15,938 nucleotides of DNA from Anaerolineales bacterium (GCA_023250385.1 JAHFAU010000028.1:1-15938); one strand, 5' to 3'. Counted from the first letter of the stretch, positions 1 to 7,412 are shown. Numbers and translations are program-made. Notes: generated by a model from the letters alone, not told the origin.

Positions 1-443
1 TCATCTTCGGCGATAACGTCGAAGACCAGATGGGATCCGGCCGCTACCTGGCTTTCTATCTGATTGCCGGCGTGGTCGCCGGGCTGGTCCATACTGCCTT
101 CAGTCCGAACTCCAATATTCCTACCGTGGGGGCCAGCGGGGCGATCGCCGGGGTGCTGGGCGCCTATTTCATCCTCTTTCCCCGGGCCCGGGTGACCACC
201 TTCATCCCGCTTTTCTTCCTGCCCTGGTTTATCGACGTCCCGGCGATCGTGTTCATCGGCATCTGGTTTCTATCGCAACTCTCTCAGGGCCTACTCTCGC
301 TCGGGGCGATTGGCGATTTTGGCGGGATCGCGTTCTGGGCGCATGTCGGGGGTTTTCTGTTTGGCTTGCTGCTGGTCCGAGCCTTTGTGGAACGGCCGCG
401 GGCGCCGCGGCTCTGGATCCCGGATGACCGCAGCTCAGGCTGA
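1..443 (+). CDS. Rhomboid-family intramembrane serine protease (5' end outside window)
   Basis: This is the C-terminal part of a membrane-embedded serine protease that cleaves transmembrane substrates within the bilayer. The reading frame is open from base 3 and begins with IFGDNVEDQMG, the usual rhomboid loop FGDNVED, so the true start lies upstream of the window. The catalytic Ser is in GASG (codon 135-137), and the partner His is in the last helix in AHVGG (codon 342-344). At least four hydrophobic helices are visible between them and around them. Both catalytic residues are intact. The TGA at 441-443 lies inside the next gene, whose probable ATG is at 424, so the two are probably translationally coupled. 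The family call is secure. The substrate is unknown. Confidence 0.93.
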   Translation, partial: IFGDNVEDQMGSGRYLAFYLIAGVVAGLVHTAFSPNSNIPTVGASGAIAGVLGAYFILFPRARVTTFIPLFFLPWFIDVPAIVFIGIWFLSQLSQGLLSLGAIGDFGGIAFWAHVGGFLFGLLLVRAFVERPRAPRLWIPDDRSSG

Positions 444-1143
444 ATCGACCACAACCAGCCCCGAGCGCTCGGCACCTTCGCTGGTGGCGCGGGTCGGGAA
501 GCTCCTGCTGCGGCTCGCGCTCGTGGTGCTCCTCGGAGTCGTCCTCGGTGCTGGAGCGTATTTCGGGGTGACGCTCGGCATTCGCCGGTTGGGCGAGCCC
601 GCCCGGCAGAATTCCGCCCGGATCGCCGCAGTGGAAGCCCAGCTGGCGGAAGGCGGCGAATTCGGCCAGCTTCGGCTGCAAGCCGGGGAGCAGCTGGCAG
701 TAACGGAGAGCAGGCTTGACGAGCAGGGGGGGTTGATAGCCGAATTGCAGGCCCAGCTTCGTGATCAAGGGCGGGCGCAGGATCGGATGACCAGCCAGCT
801 TGCAACGCTGAGCGACCGCCTGGCAGACCTGACCAAGCAGATTGAGGAGGGCGCTCAAGAGAAGCAACTGCGGCGGGAGGTGCAATTGACTCGCGCGATG
901 CTGTCCTTGGTGCGGGCCCGGTTGTGGCTGGTAGAGAACAACCTTGGATCTGCGATCGCCGAGGTGGAGCGGGCCCGAGAGCTGTTGCAGCCGCTCGCCG
1001 CGGATCAGCCGCAGCAGGCGAATGTCCGGGATGCCCTTGAACGTTTGGATTTTGCACTGGTCGAGTTGAACGCGCGGCCGTTCATCGCGGCGGATGACAT
1101 CGAAATCGCCTGGAAGCTGTTGGCTGAACCGGGTGGTGGCTGA
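424..1143 (+). CDS. Single-pass membrane protein with periplasmic/extracellular coiled coil, unknown function
   Basis: I do not recognise a named family. From ATG 424 it has 239 residues: a Ser/Thr-rich cytoplasmic tail (1-25), one transmembrane helix (about 28-53) flanked by basic residues, a long Glu/Gln/Arg-rich coiled coil (about 62-148), and a helical C-terminal region (about 152-236). The frame is open back to 310, but the residues before 424 overlap the rhomboid gene and look like shadow coding. I therefore prefer ATG 424, which gives a 20-bp overlap with the rhomboid stop. No convincing ribosome-binding site precedes it, consistent with translational coupling. The C-terminal part aligns by eye with that of the next gene (LERLDFALVEL against LQERLGLVLQGLEAD; a DIEIAWKLL-type end against DLEILANSLL). 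The pattern is loosely like the helical domain of HemX, which is inference only. Confidence 0.8.
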   Translation: MTAAQAESTTTSPERSAPSLVARVGKLLLRLALVVLLGVVLGAGAYFGVTLGIRRLGEPARQNSARIAAVEAQLAEGGEFGQLRLQAGEQLAVTESRLDEQGGLIAELQAQLRDQGRAQDRMTSQLATLSDRLADLTKQIEEGAQEKQLRREVQLTRAMLSLVRARLWLVENNLGSAIAEVERARELLQPLAADQPQQANVRDALERLDFALVELNARPFIAADDIEIAWKLLAEPGGG

Positions 1144-1209
1144 GCGAGATCTCGAACAGGCGTCGAGGGGCTGCGGCCAGTGTTGAAGCTAGGCTAAGGA
1201 GGAGATTGG

Positions 1210-1821
1210 ATGGCTCCACCGGATAAGACCAAAGACGAACCGATGCTGGACAAGCCCGGAGAGCCGGAGACGGCGCCGAAGACCGAGAGCCGACTCGGCC
1301 GATTTCTGCGCCTGGCGTTGCGTTGGCTGGCCGCGGTCGTCGTGATCTTTGGCCTGGGTGTGGCGGCGACCTGGGTCAGTCAGGTTCGACCGCGAATCGC
1401 TCAACAAGCCGCGCTGGAGCAGGGATTGGCCGCCGTCGAAGTGCAACGGGATCAGCTCCAGGCCCAGGTCGAGGAGTTGAGCGGAGTTCGCAGCGAGAAT
1501 GAAATGCTGCAGGTCGAGTTGCAGCAAGCGGAGGGCAGGCTGGCCCTGCTGCGAGTGCTGGTGGACGTGACCAGCGCCCAGCTCGGGATTGCCCAGGAAG
1601 ACCCGATCGCGGCCAAAGCCGCGCTGGAAAATACTTCGGTGGCGCTCGACGAGTTGGGGGTCAAGCTCGGGCCGAGCGAAGCCTCGACCGTAGCCGGCTT
1701 GCAGGAGCGGCTCGGCCTCGTCCTCCAGGGGTTGGAGGCGGACACCTTTGCGGCTGAGCGCGACCTGGAGATCCTGGCCAACTCGCTGCTCGAAATCGAG
1801 CGGGATCAGTTTGGGGGCTGA
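1210..1821 (+). CDS. Single-pass membrane coiled-coil protein, probable paralogue of the preceding gene
   Basis: This unrecognised protein has 203 residues. It has a Pro/Lys/Glu-rich cytoplasmic tail (1-33), one transmembrane helix (about 36-57), a coiled coil (about 62-112), and a helical C-terminal region (about 110-197). The start is well fixed by a strong Shine-Dalgarno run AAGGAGGAG at 1196-1204, five bases before ATG 1210. Architecture and C-terminal pattern match the gene just upstream, so the two look like a diverged tandem duplication. They probably form a rhomboid-linked operon, with a 66-bp gap between them. The stop is only 14 bp from the stop of the convergent htrA-like gene. Function cannot be assigned. 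A scaffold or membrane-tethered interaction partner is a guess. Confidence 0.82.
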   Translation: MAPPDKTKDEPMLDKPGEPETAPKTESRLGRFLRLALRWLAAVVVIFGLGVAATWVSQVRPRIAQQAALEQGLAAVEVQRDQLQAQVEELSGVRSENEMLQVELQQAEGRLALLRVLVDVTSAQLGIAQEDPIAAKAALENTSVALDELGVKLGPSEASTVAGLQERLGLVLQGLEADTFAAERDLEILANSLLEIERDQFGG

Positions 1822-1835
1822 GGCGCAGGGTTACT

Positions 1836-2999
1836 TTAGGGGCGAGCCTCCAGGATCAGCGCGAGATCGAGCGGCACCCCGTCTCGCAGGACAGTCAGCA
1901 CGATCTGGTCGCCGACCCCGACCTCCGTCACCAGATAAGAAATCAAGTCGCTGAAACTGAAAACCGGTTGGCCGTCGATGGCGGTGATCACATCTCCGCC
2001 GGGCCGCTGCTCTGCGGCCCCGCAGTCCCCGGCTCCGATCAGTCCGGCCTTCTCGGCCGGCCCGTCCCGCACCACGCAGGTCACATAAACACCGACCGTA
2101 TCTGGTGGCAGCTGCAGGAGCTCGAGCTGCCGGAGGTTCAGGTTGCTGTCCCCCAGGCTGGTGATCCCGAGATAGGGATAGTCATAGCTCCCGGTCTGGA
2201 TGATGGCGGGCGCGACTCGGCGGAGGATGTTGACCGGAACCGCGAAGCCGACGCCGGAGTTTACCGCGCTGCCCGAGGAGCTGAAACTCTCGGTGGTGAT
2301 GGCCCGATTGATGCCGATCACTTGACCGCTCAAGTTGAGCAGTGGGCCGCCCGAATTGCCGGGATTGATCGCGGCGTCGGTCTGAATCAGATCGCCTGCG
2401 CTGAAAGCACCCCCTCCGGGCGCCTGATGCTCGGACTGCAGCACCCTTCCGATCGCGGATACCACTCCCACGGTCATTGTCCCCGAGAGGCCGAACGGGT
2501 TGCCAATGGCCACCACCTGCTGGCCCACCCTTACCGAATCCGAGTCCCCTAACGGGATCGGAACCAGCTCAGCGGCGGGAACGTCAACCCTCAGCACCGC
2601 CAGATCCGAATCGGGGTCGGTGCCGAGCAGGGTCGCCCAGGCCTTGAACCCGGAAGCAAAGTCGACCTCGATCTCATCGGCCCCTTCAACGACGTGTTGA
2701 TTGGTCACGATGTGACCCTGCTCATCGATCACGAAGCCGGAGCCCTGCCCCAGAGGGATATTGGCAGGGTGGGGCGGTCCGAAGACATAGATGGTGACGA
2801 CGCCGGGGTTCACCCGTTCATAGAGCTCCACCAAGCCTTCCGGAGCGAGCAGCAGCTCAGGGGGTGCCTCCACAACCGCGGCGGCAGTTGGCAGGGGCGC
2901 TGGCTGGGCGGTTGGAGCGGCGACCTTAGCGGAGGGGAAGAAGCTGCAGGCCAGGGACGCGACTGCCAGTGCAGCAAGGGTGAGTTTGGCTCGAGCCAT
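1836..2999 (-). CDS. HtrA/DegP-type trypsin-like serine protease with one PDZ domain, probably lipid-anchored
   Basis: This is an extracytoplasmic quality-control protease of the S1C (HtrA) family, 387 residues. An N-terminal signal (1-17) ends at Cys18 in SLAC. It may be a lipoprotein, though position -3 is Ser rather than the usual Leu/Val/Ile. A Pro/Ala-rich linker (about 24-50) follows. The catalytic triad is complete: His102 (TNQHVV), Asp132 (SDLAVL) and Ser216 (GNSGGP). The protease domain spans about 55-265. A single PDZ domain spans about 274-385 and carries an extra loop with Cys326 after PAEKAGL, plus Cys308 nearby. ATG 2999 is preceded by a GGA-type site about 9 bp upstream. It lies 30 bp downstream of the J-protein gene and very likely shares its transcript, a stress pairing of chaperone and protease. 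Confidence 0.93.
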   Translation of the reverse strand: MARAKLTLAALAVASLACSFFPSAKVAAPTAQPAPLPTAAAVVEAPPELLLAPEGLVELYERVNPGVVTIYVFGPPHPANIPLGQGSGFVIDEQGHIVTNQHVVEGADEIEVDFASGFKAWATLLGTDPDSDLAVLRVDVPAAELVPIPLGDSDSVRVGQQVVAIGNPFGLSGTMTVGVVSAIGRVLQSEHQAPGGGAFSAGDLIQTDAAINPGNSGGPLLNLSGQVIGINRAITTESFSSSGSAVNSGVGFAVPVNILRRVAPAIIQTGSYDYPYLGITSLGDSNLNLRQLELLQLPPDTVGVYVTCVVRDGPAEKAGLIGAGDCGAAEQRPGGDVITAIDGQPVFSFSDLISYLVTEVGVGDQIVLTVLRDGVPLDLALILEARP

Positions 3000-3029
3000 T
3001 TTTTTCGGTTCCTTGTCGATGGTTTTTGA

Positions 3030-3911
3030 TCAGGTCCTTCGCTTACGGAGCTCGGCGAGCTGCTCGAAGAGCGCTCGTTCTTGGTTGCTGAGCTCTGCCG
3101 GCAGCGAGATTTGAAGCTTGGCAAACAGGTCACCGTTCTGACCCGGCTTGCCCAACTTGGGCATTCCCCGCCCGCGCAGGCGAAAAGTCTGGCCGGGTTG
3201 GCTGCCCGGAGGAACCCGGAGCAGCACTGGACCCTGAAAGGTCTGAAGCTCGATTTCCCCACCCAAGACGGCGGTGTATAGGTCCACGAGGAACTCCTGG
3301 TGCAGATTGTCTCCCCGCCGCTTGACCCCCGGTTCGTCCAGCACCTGAACCTTCAGGTACAGGTCGCCCGTTCTTCCCGGGTCACCTTCGCCCGCCCCGG
3401 ACAACCGAATCCGGGTCCCGCTGCGGGCCCCCGCCGGGATTTCGACCTCCAGGCGCCGTCCGTTGCGCTGGTAGGTGCGGGTCGTTCCTCGATAGGCTTC
3501 GGCTAAGGAAATCGCAATCGGCTGTTCCAGGTCGCGGCCGCGCCGCGGTCGCTGGCCCCCTATTCCAAAGACGCCGTTGAAAAAATCCGAGAATCCTCCG
3601 CCGAACAGGTCGTCCATCTCGACCTGGGCGCCCCCCGGTCTGCCGCCGACCCACTGCGACCAGTCGAAACCTCCCGGGCCGCCGGATCGCTCCCAGGCCC
3701 GGTAAGAACTCCCCAATCGATCGTACTTTGCTCGTTTCTCCGGATCGCCCAGGACTTGATAGGCCTCGTTGATCTCTTTGAACTTATCCTCGGAATCGGG
3801 ATTCTTGTCCGGGTGATATTTGAGGGCCAACTGGCGGTAGACGCGTTTGATCTCCTTCTCGTCTGCCTGGCGGCCGACGCCCAGGATCTGATAGTAGTCC
3901 TTGTACTCCAT
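3030..3911 (-). CDS. DnaJ/CbpA-like J protein lacking the zinc-finger domain
   Basis: This Hsp40 co-chaperone would stimulate Hsp70 (DnaK) ATPase and deliver unfolded clients in the cytoplasm. It has 293 residues. The J domain (about 4-68) carries the essential HPD at 33-35. A Gly/Phe/Trp-rich linker (about 70-120, with GGGF and DWSQWVGG) follows, then the two beta-barrel C-terminal substrate-binding domains (about 127-275; IPAGARSGTRIRL and VPPGSQPGQTFRL are typical). The CxxCxGxG zinc repeats of canonical DnaJ are absent, so this is a class II (CbpA-like) J protein. ATG 3911 has no Shine-Dalgarno sequence, but a good promoter places the likely transcription start at or next to the ATG, so a leaderless mRNA is plausible. 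The HtrA-type gene follows 30 bp downstream. Confidence 0.93.
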   Translation of the reverse strand: MEYKDYYQILGVGRQADEKEIKRVYRQLALKYHPDKNPDSEDKFKEINEAYQVLGDPEKRAKYDRLGSSYRAWERSGGPGGFDWSQWVGGRPGGAQVEMDDLFGGGFSDFFNGVFGIGGQRPRRGRDLEQPIAISLAEAYRGTTRTYQRNGRRLEVEIPAGARSGTRIRLSGAGEGDPGRTGDLYLKVQVLDEPGVKRRGDNLHQEFLVDLYTAVLGGEIELQTFQGPVLLRVPPGSQPGQTFRLRGRGMPKLGKPGQNGDLFAKLQISLPAELSNQERALFEQLAELRKRRT

Positions 3912-3918
3912 TGGTTCG

Positions 3919-3948
3919 ATTCTAAATTGCCGCGGAAAGCCAAGTCAA
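3919..3948 (-). promoter_or_regulatory. Sigma70-like promoter of the J protein-htrA operon, apparently leaderless
   Basis: On the minus strand, TTGACT (3948-3943) is followed by an 18-bp spacer and TAGAAT (3924-3919). Both hexamers match consensus at 5 of 6 positions. The ATG at 3911 starts eight bases after the -10 box, so the expected start point falls on or just before the initiator. This agrees with the lack of a ribosome-binding site. It has not been tested. Confidence 0.6.
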
Positions 3949-4006
3949 GCCGAGCTGGCCGATCTAATGGAACTCTTATCGCAGCCGGGGGGAAAATGAA
4001 CCGTGC

Positions 4007-4012
4007 TATCAT
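4007..4012 (+). promoter_or_regulatory. Possible -10 box (TATCAT) for the receiver-GAF gene
   Basis: TATCAT ends eight bases before ATG 4020, the same geometry as the promoter and ATG of the divergent J-protein gene. No good -35 hexamer lies at the right distance, so the support is the -10 match and its position only. Confidence 0.3.
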
Positions 4013-4019
4013 TCGCAGA

Positions 4020-5195
4020 ATGAGCAGCGCTGCCCGGCCCGAGCAGGTCCTGATCGTCGACGAAGACCCCGATGTGCTGGACCTGCTCTCCCGGCAGGTG
4101 CTCGAGCCGCTGGGATTTCGGGTAACCACCGCCGATAACGCGGGGGAGGCCATCCAGCAGGCCGTCGGATCCGCCCCCGACCTGATCGTGGCCAGTCTGG
4201 ATCTCCCCGGGTTGAGCGGCAAGGACCTGCTGGTCGCGCTTCGGTCGCAGGGGATAGAAGTCCCGGTGCTGGTCACTGCCGAGGCGGGTCGGGAGTCTGA
4301 CGCCATTCAGGCCTTTCGGCTGGGGGCGCGTGACTACTTGGTCAAGCCACTGCGGGAGGCGGAGGTGCTGGCCGCCATTGAGCGGGCCCTGAAAGAGGTC
4401 CGGCTCGGGCACGAAAGCGAGCAACTGGCCATCCAACTGGCGGACAGCGCTCGACAGCTCGAGCAGCGGGTTCGAGAACTGACCACGATCTATGGAATCG
4501 GCAAGGCGGTAACCTTGATCACCAATCAGCGGGAACTGTTTGACAAGCTGATGCAGAGCAGTCTGAATGTCACCAACGCCGATATGGGCTGGGTGCTGCT
4601 ATTGGACGATGACCGCGGCCAGCTCTTTCTACGGGCCCAGCGCGGAATGCCCCGCGCGTTGGCCGGCAAGCTGCATCAGCCCTGGGATGACGGAGTGAGT
4701 TCGCTGGTGATGCTCTCTGCGGAGAGTCTGAGTATCCACTCCGAAGGGCTGGAGCAGTTCAAGATCGCCCGCTTCGCTAAGGCTGCCCTGGTGGTCCCCA
4801 TCAAAGCCCGAGGTCAAGCCATCGGAGTGATCACGGTGGCGCGGGAGCAGGCCAAGCCCTTCAGTGAGCCGAACCAGCGAATGTTGGAGGCGGTCGCCGA
4901 CTACGCTTCCATATCCCTGGTCAACGCCCGGCTGTTCCAGGCGCTGACCGGTCGGGCAGAGCAGCTGCAGGAGGTCGTAGACGAGACTCGGACCGGCCTG
5001 CAAGACCAGGTGGCCTGGGTAGAGCGGGTGCGCAAGACCTTACAGGGACTGCATCAGCAGCTTCCCGGCCTGCTGGAGAGCTCTGAGAATCCCTCTCAGC
5101 GCAAACGGCTGCAGGTGCTGACAATCGACTTGCAGACACTGCTCAAGGAACTGGACGACATGCCGCATCTCCAGGCGGCTCCTTCTTCCAACTGA
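4020..5195 (+). CDS. Receiver-GAF protein with an atypical receiver (phospho-acceptor Asp replaced by Ser)
   Basis: This 391-residue signalling protein has no DNA-binding or enzymatic output. The receiver domain (about 9-125) keeps the acidic pocket (Asp14, Glu15, Asp16), Thr86 and Lys109 (YLVKP). However, the position that should be the phosphorylated Asp is Ser59, in DLIVASLDLPG; an Asp lies two residues later at 61. A coiled linker (about 130-160) leads to a GAF domain (about 165-305), and a helical tail (about 308-380) ends the protein. An upstream in-frame ATG at 3996, after a G-rich run, would add eight residues. I prefer 4020 because the receiver starts normally there and a -10-like box sits just ahead. 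The histidine-kinase gene follows 142 bp downstream on the same strand and shares the receiver-GAF order, so the two are probably related and may work together. Confidence 0.88.
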   Translation: MSSAARPEQVLIVDEDPDVLDLLSRQVLEPLGFRVTTADNAGEAIQQAVGSAPDLIVASLDLPGLSGKDLLVALRSQGIEVPVLVTAEAGRESDAIQAFRLGARDYLVKPLREAEVLAAIERALKEVRLGHESEQLAIQLADSARQLEQRVRELTTIYGIGKAVTLITNQRELFDKLMQSSLNVTNADMGWVLLLDDDRGQLFLRAQRGMPRALAGKLHQPWDDGVSSLVMLSAESLSIHSEGLEQFKIARFAKAALVVPIKARGQAIGVITVAREQAKPFSEPNQRMLEAVADYASISLVNARLFQALTGRAEQLQEVVDETRTGLQDQVAWVERVRKTLQGLHQQLPGLLESSENPSQRKRLQVLTIDLQTLLKELDDMPHLQAAPSSN

Positions 5196-5337
5196 GCCCG
5201 ATCCCTTTCCTAAAACACGAGTACCATTCTGGCCCGATAATGGGGGTGCTAGGATTCTGGCGCTGGCAGGATAGTTGCACTCCCATGGATAGCCTACGGT
5301 CGAACCCGGCCGCCCGGGCCCGTGAGTCCCTCGCGAA

Positions 5338-7260
5338 ATGAGCCAACCGCTGATCCTGCTCGTCGACGACGATCCGGACATCCGCCAGTTCTTGGAGCGG
5401 AGGGTGCTGGTCCCGGCCGGCTATTCGGTTCGGGCAGTCGAGGACGGTAAATCCGCCTTAACCCTGGCTAAGGAGCTCCATCCGGACCTGGTTGTGGTCG
5501 ACTACCAACTGCCGGGCCCCTCGGGGCTGGAATTGGCCCGCCGGTTGTGCGCCGAACCGGCCCATCCGCCGGTGATCCTGATCTCGATGGAAAGCGCGGA
5601 GGGCCTTGTTTTGGAAGCGATGCGGGCCGGAGCCTCGGACTTTTTGACCCTACCCTTCGAAGCAGAGCTGTTGCTCGCAGCGGTTGGTCGGGCGCTGGCG
5701 CGGCAACGGCCCTGGCAAGCGCCGGCCCAATCCCAAAGCGAACCCGAGTCCGCCACCGACGATCTGCAGCGGCGCCTGAGAGAGTTAGAGGCACTTACCC
5801 TGGTAGGGCGCACGTTAACGGCCCTGTTGGACCACAGCGACGTGCTGACTGCGGTGGTCGAGGCGGCCGTGCGGCTCACCGGAGCCGAAGAAGGCAGCCT
5901 GCTGCTGATTGATAATGACACCGGCGACCTGTACATGCGGGCCTCAAAGAACTTCGATGATGAGTTCGCCCGCGCTTTCCGCCTGCCAGTCGATGACTCG
6001 TTGGCCGGCCAAGTGCTCGAGAGCGGCGAACCGGTGCTGCTGGACGAGCGGACCCCGCAGAAGATCAAGACTGCTTACCTGGTGCATTCCTTGATCTACG
6101 TACCGCTGCGGGTCCGCGGCCGGACCATCGGAGTACTGGGCGTAGACAATCGCCAGGCCGGCGCAAGCCTCACTCGCCAGGATGTCTCGATCATGGTGGC
6201 GATGGCGGACTACGCCGCAATTGCCATTGAAAACGCCCGCCTATTCAGCAGCAGCGAAGCGCAGCGCCGCAAGATGGAAACCATTCTGGCCCGAGTCGAA
6301 AACGGGGTGATCGTGGTAGACCCGGAGAATCGGCTGCTGATCATGAACCGCTCGGCCCGGGAGGCTTTCGGAGTCGACGGAGAGTGGCCGGGACGCCCGG
6401 TGTCGGACATCATCAAGGAGCCGAAGCTGCTCTCGATGCTTCGAATCTCGGGCAAGGTCCCCAAGCGAGAAGAGGTGGAGTTGGGCGATGGCCGGGTTTT
6501 CAGTGCCCAGCGAACTCCGATCGAAGGCATCGGCCAGGCGATCGTCATGCAGGATATCACCCATCTCAAGGAACTGGATCGGATCAAGTCCGACTTCGTC
6601 ACGGCTGTCTCGCATGACCTGCGCTCGCCGCTTACGGCCATTCTGGGCTATATCGAGCTGATCCAGCGAGCTGGGCAGTTGAATGCGCAGCAGGCGGAGT
6701 TCATTCGCCGGGTGCAACTCAGCGTCGGGCAAATCACCGACCTGGTGAGCAACCTGCTCGATTTGGGCCGGATCGAGGCCGGGCTCGACACGGCCAAAGA
6801 GAAGACACCGGTTTCGGTGTTGGCCCGCTACGCGCTGGAAAGCATTCGGGGGAGTGCCAGCAACAAGGGCCTCCAGCTGCAATCCGATCTCCCGGATGAC
6901 CTGCCGCTGGTGATGGGGGCCCCGATCCGGCTGCGGCAGATGATCGGCAACCTGCTGGACAATGCCATCAAATACACCCCGCCGGGCGGACAAGTCCGGA
7001 TCGAGGCAAACTCAGAAGGCGACCAGATCATCCTACGAGTGCATGACAGCGGACCCGGAGTGCCGCCGGCCGATCAGCCTTACCTGTTTGACAAGTTCTT
7101 TCGGGGCAGCAACGTGCCGCAAGATCTGCCGGGGACCGGCCTTGGACTATCGATCGTGAAGTCAATTGTCGACAATCACGACGGTCGGATCTGGGTGGAC
7201 TCGGTTGCCGGCCAGGGGACAACCTTCACGATCGTACTCCCGATTAGCGAAGGGCCGTAG
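5338..7260 (+). CDS. Hybrid histidine kinase: receiver-GAF-PAS-HisKA-HATPase
   Basis: This soluble sensor kinase of 640 residues shows no transmembrane helix. In order it has a receiver (about 5-120), a GAF domain (about 165-303), a PAS domain (about 310-408), a HisKA dimerisation/phosphotransfer domain with His425 (SHDLRSPL), and an ATPase domain (about 525-636). The ATPase domain has the N box NLLDNAIKYTP (Asn542), the G1 box DSGPGVP, the F region LFDKFFRG and the G2 box GTGLGLSIV. All kinase motifs are intact. In the receiver the acceptor Asp55 (VVVDYQLPG) is present, but the conserved Lys is Leu105 (DFLTLPF). An N-terminal receiver suggests the kinase is controlled by an upstream phosphorelay or by a non-phosphorylated partner. 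There is no obvious Shine-Dalgarno sequence before ATG 5338. The 142-bp upstream gap holds only weak -10-like words (for example GATAAT at 5236-5241). The signal sensed by GAF/PAS is unknown. Confidence 0.93.
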   Translation: MSQPLILLVDDDPDIRQFLERRVLVPAGYSVRAVEDGKSALTLAKELHPDLVVVDYQLPGPSGLELARRLCAEPAHPPVILISMESAEGLVLEAMRAGASDFLTLPFEAELLLAAVGRALARQRPWQAPAQSQSEPESATDDLQRRLRELEALTLVGRTLTALLDHSDVLTAVVEAAVRLTGAEEGSLLLIDNDTGDLYMRASKNFDDEFARAFRLPVDDSLAGQVLESGEPVLLDERTPQKIKTAYLVHSLIYVPLRVRGRTIGVLGVDNRQAGASLTRQDVSIMVAMADYAAIAIENARLFSSSEAQRRKMETILARVENGVIVVDPENRLLIMNRSAREAFGVDGEWPGRPVSDIIKEPKLLSMLRISGKVPKREEVELGDGRVFSAQRTPIEGIGQAIVMQDITHLKELDRIKSDFVTAVSHDLRSPLTAILGYIELIQRAGQLNAQQAEFIRRVQLSVGQITDLVSNLLDLGRIEAGLDTAKEKTPVSVLARYALESIRGSASNKGLQLQSDLPDDLPLVMGAPIRLRQMIGNLLDNAIKYTPPGGQVRIEANSEGDQIILRVHDSGPGVPPADQPYLFDKFFRGSNVPQDLPGTGLGLSIVKSIVDNHDGRIWVDSVAGQGTTFTIVLPISEGP

Positions 7261-7269
7261 TCAAAAATT

Positions 7270-7307
7270 GCCTCCACCGGTGCGGTGAGGGACAACCCGG
7301 TGGAGGC
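7270..7307 (+). terminator. Strong hairpin after the kinase gene, possible terminator without T tract
   Basis: A perfect 11-bp inverted repeat, GCCTCCACCGG (7270-7280) and CCGGTGGAGGC (7297-7307), encloses a 16-nt loop just after the kinase stop. No T run follows on the plus strand. Read on the minus strand, the hairpin is followed by AATTTTTG, a short T run. It may stop transcription in either direction or act as an RNA-stabilising 3' end. Confidence 0.45.
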
Positions 7308-7358
7308 CTTCGCCAAAGGAGGAGACAGCGGTGAGCGTAAAGATTCTGTCTCCCGTCC

Positions 7359-7364
7359 TATAAT
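7359..7364 (+). promoter_or_regulatory. Consensus -10 box (TATAAT) upstream of the exonuclease gene
   Basis: A perfect TATAAT lies in the 201-bp gap before the exonuclease gene. No good -35 hexamer is found 16-18 bp upstream. If used, it would give a leader of about 90 nt that contains an 11-bp hairpin (7380-7412). Confidence 0.4.
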
Positions 7365-7379
7365 AGCCCCTGAAATGAG

Positions 7380-7412
7380 CCGGCCGGAATTGCAAAACGT
7401 CATTCCGGCTGG
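7380..7412 (+). repeat. Inverted repeat in the putative exonuclease leader
   Basis: GCCGGAAT (7383-7390) pairs perfectly with ATTCCGGC (7402-7409). The stem extends outward by one G-T and two G-C pairs to 7380/7412, with an 11-nt loop. No T run follows, so it does not look like a simple terminator. A 13-codon ATG frame (7375-7416) spans the same element. A further inverted repeat, GGAGACAG/CTGTCTCC (7321-7328 and 7346-7353), lies just upstream of the -10 box. Confidence 0.4.

Noticed and set aside
310..423. Upstream extension of the first coiled-coil protein
   Set aside because: These codons sit entirely inside the rhomboid gene and give a Cys/Trp/Arg-rich shadow peptide; ATG 424 precedes the natural N-terminus.
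1145..1154. Palindrome CGAGATCTCG after the first coiled-coil gene
   Set aside because: A single 10-bp palindrome with no partner copies, T run or promoter; likely chance.
1968..2552. Open frame antisense to the HtrA-type gene
   Set aside because: It is a shadow of the protease gene, whose triad and PDZ domain are intact on the minus strand.
3756..4019. In-frame upstream extension of the receiver-GAF gene
   Set aside because: It overlaps the J-protein coding region on the other strand, and its translation has no receiver features. The receiver begins normally after ATG 4020 (or 3996).
6241..6993. Open frame antisense to the kinase
   Set aside because: The kinase motifs on the plus strand are complete; the antisense product shows no domain.
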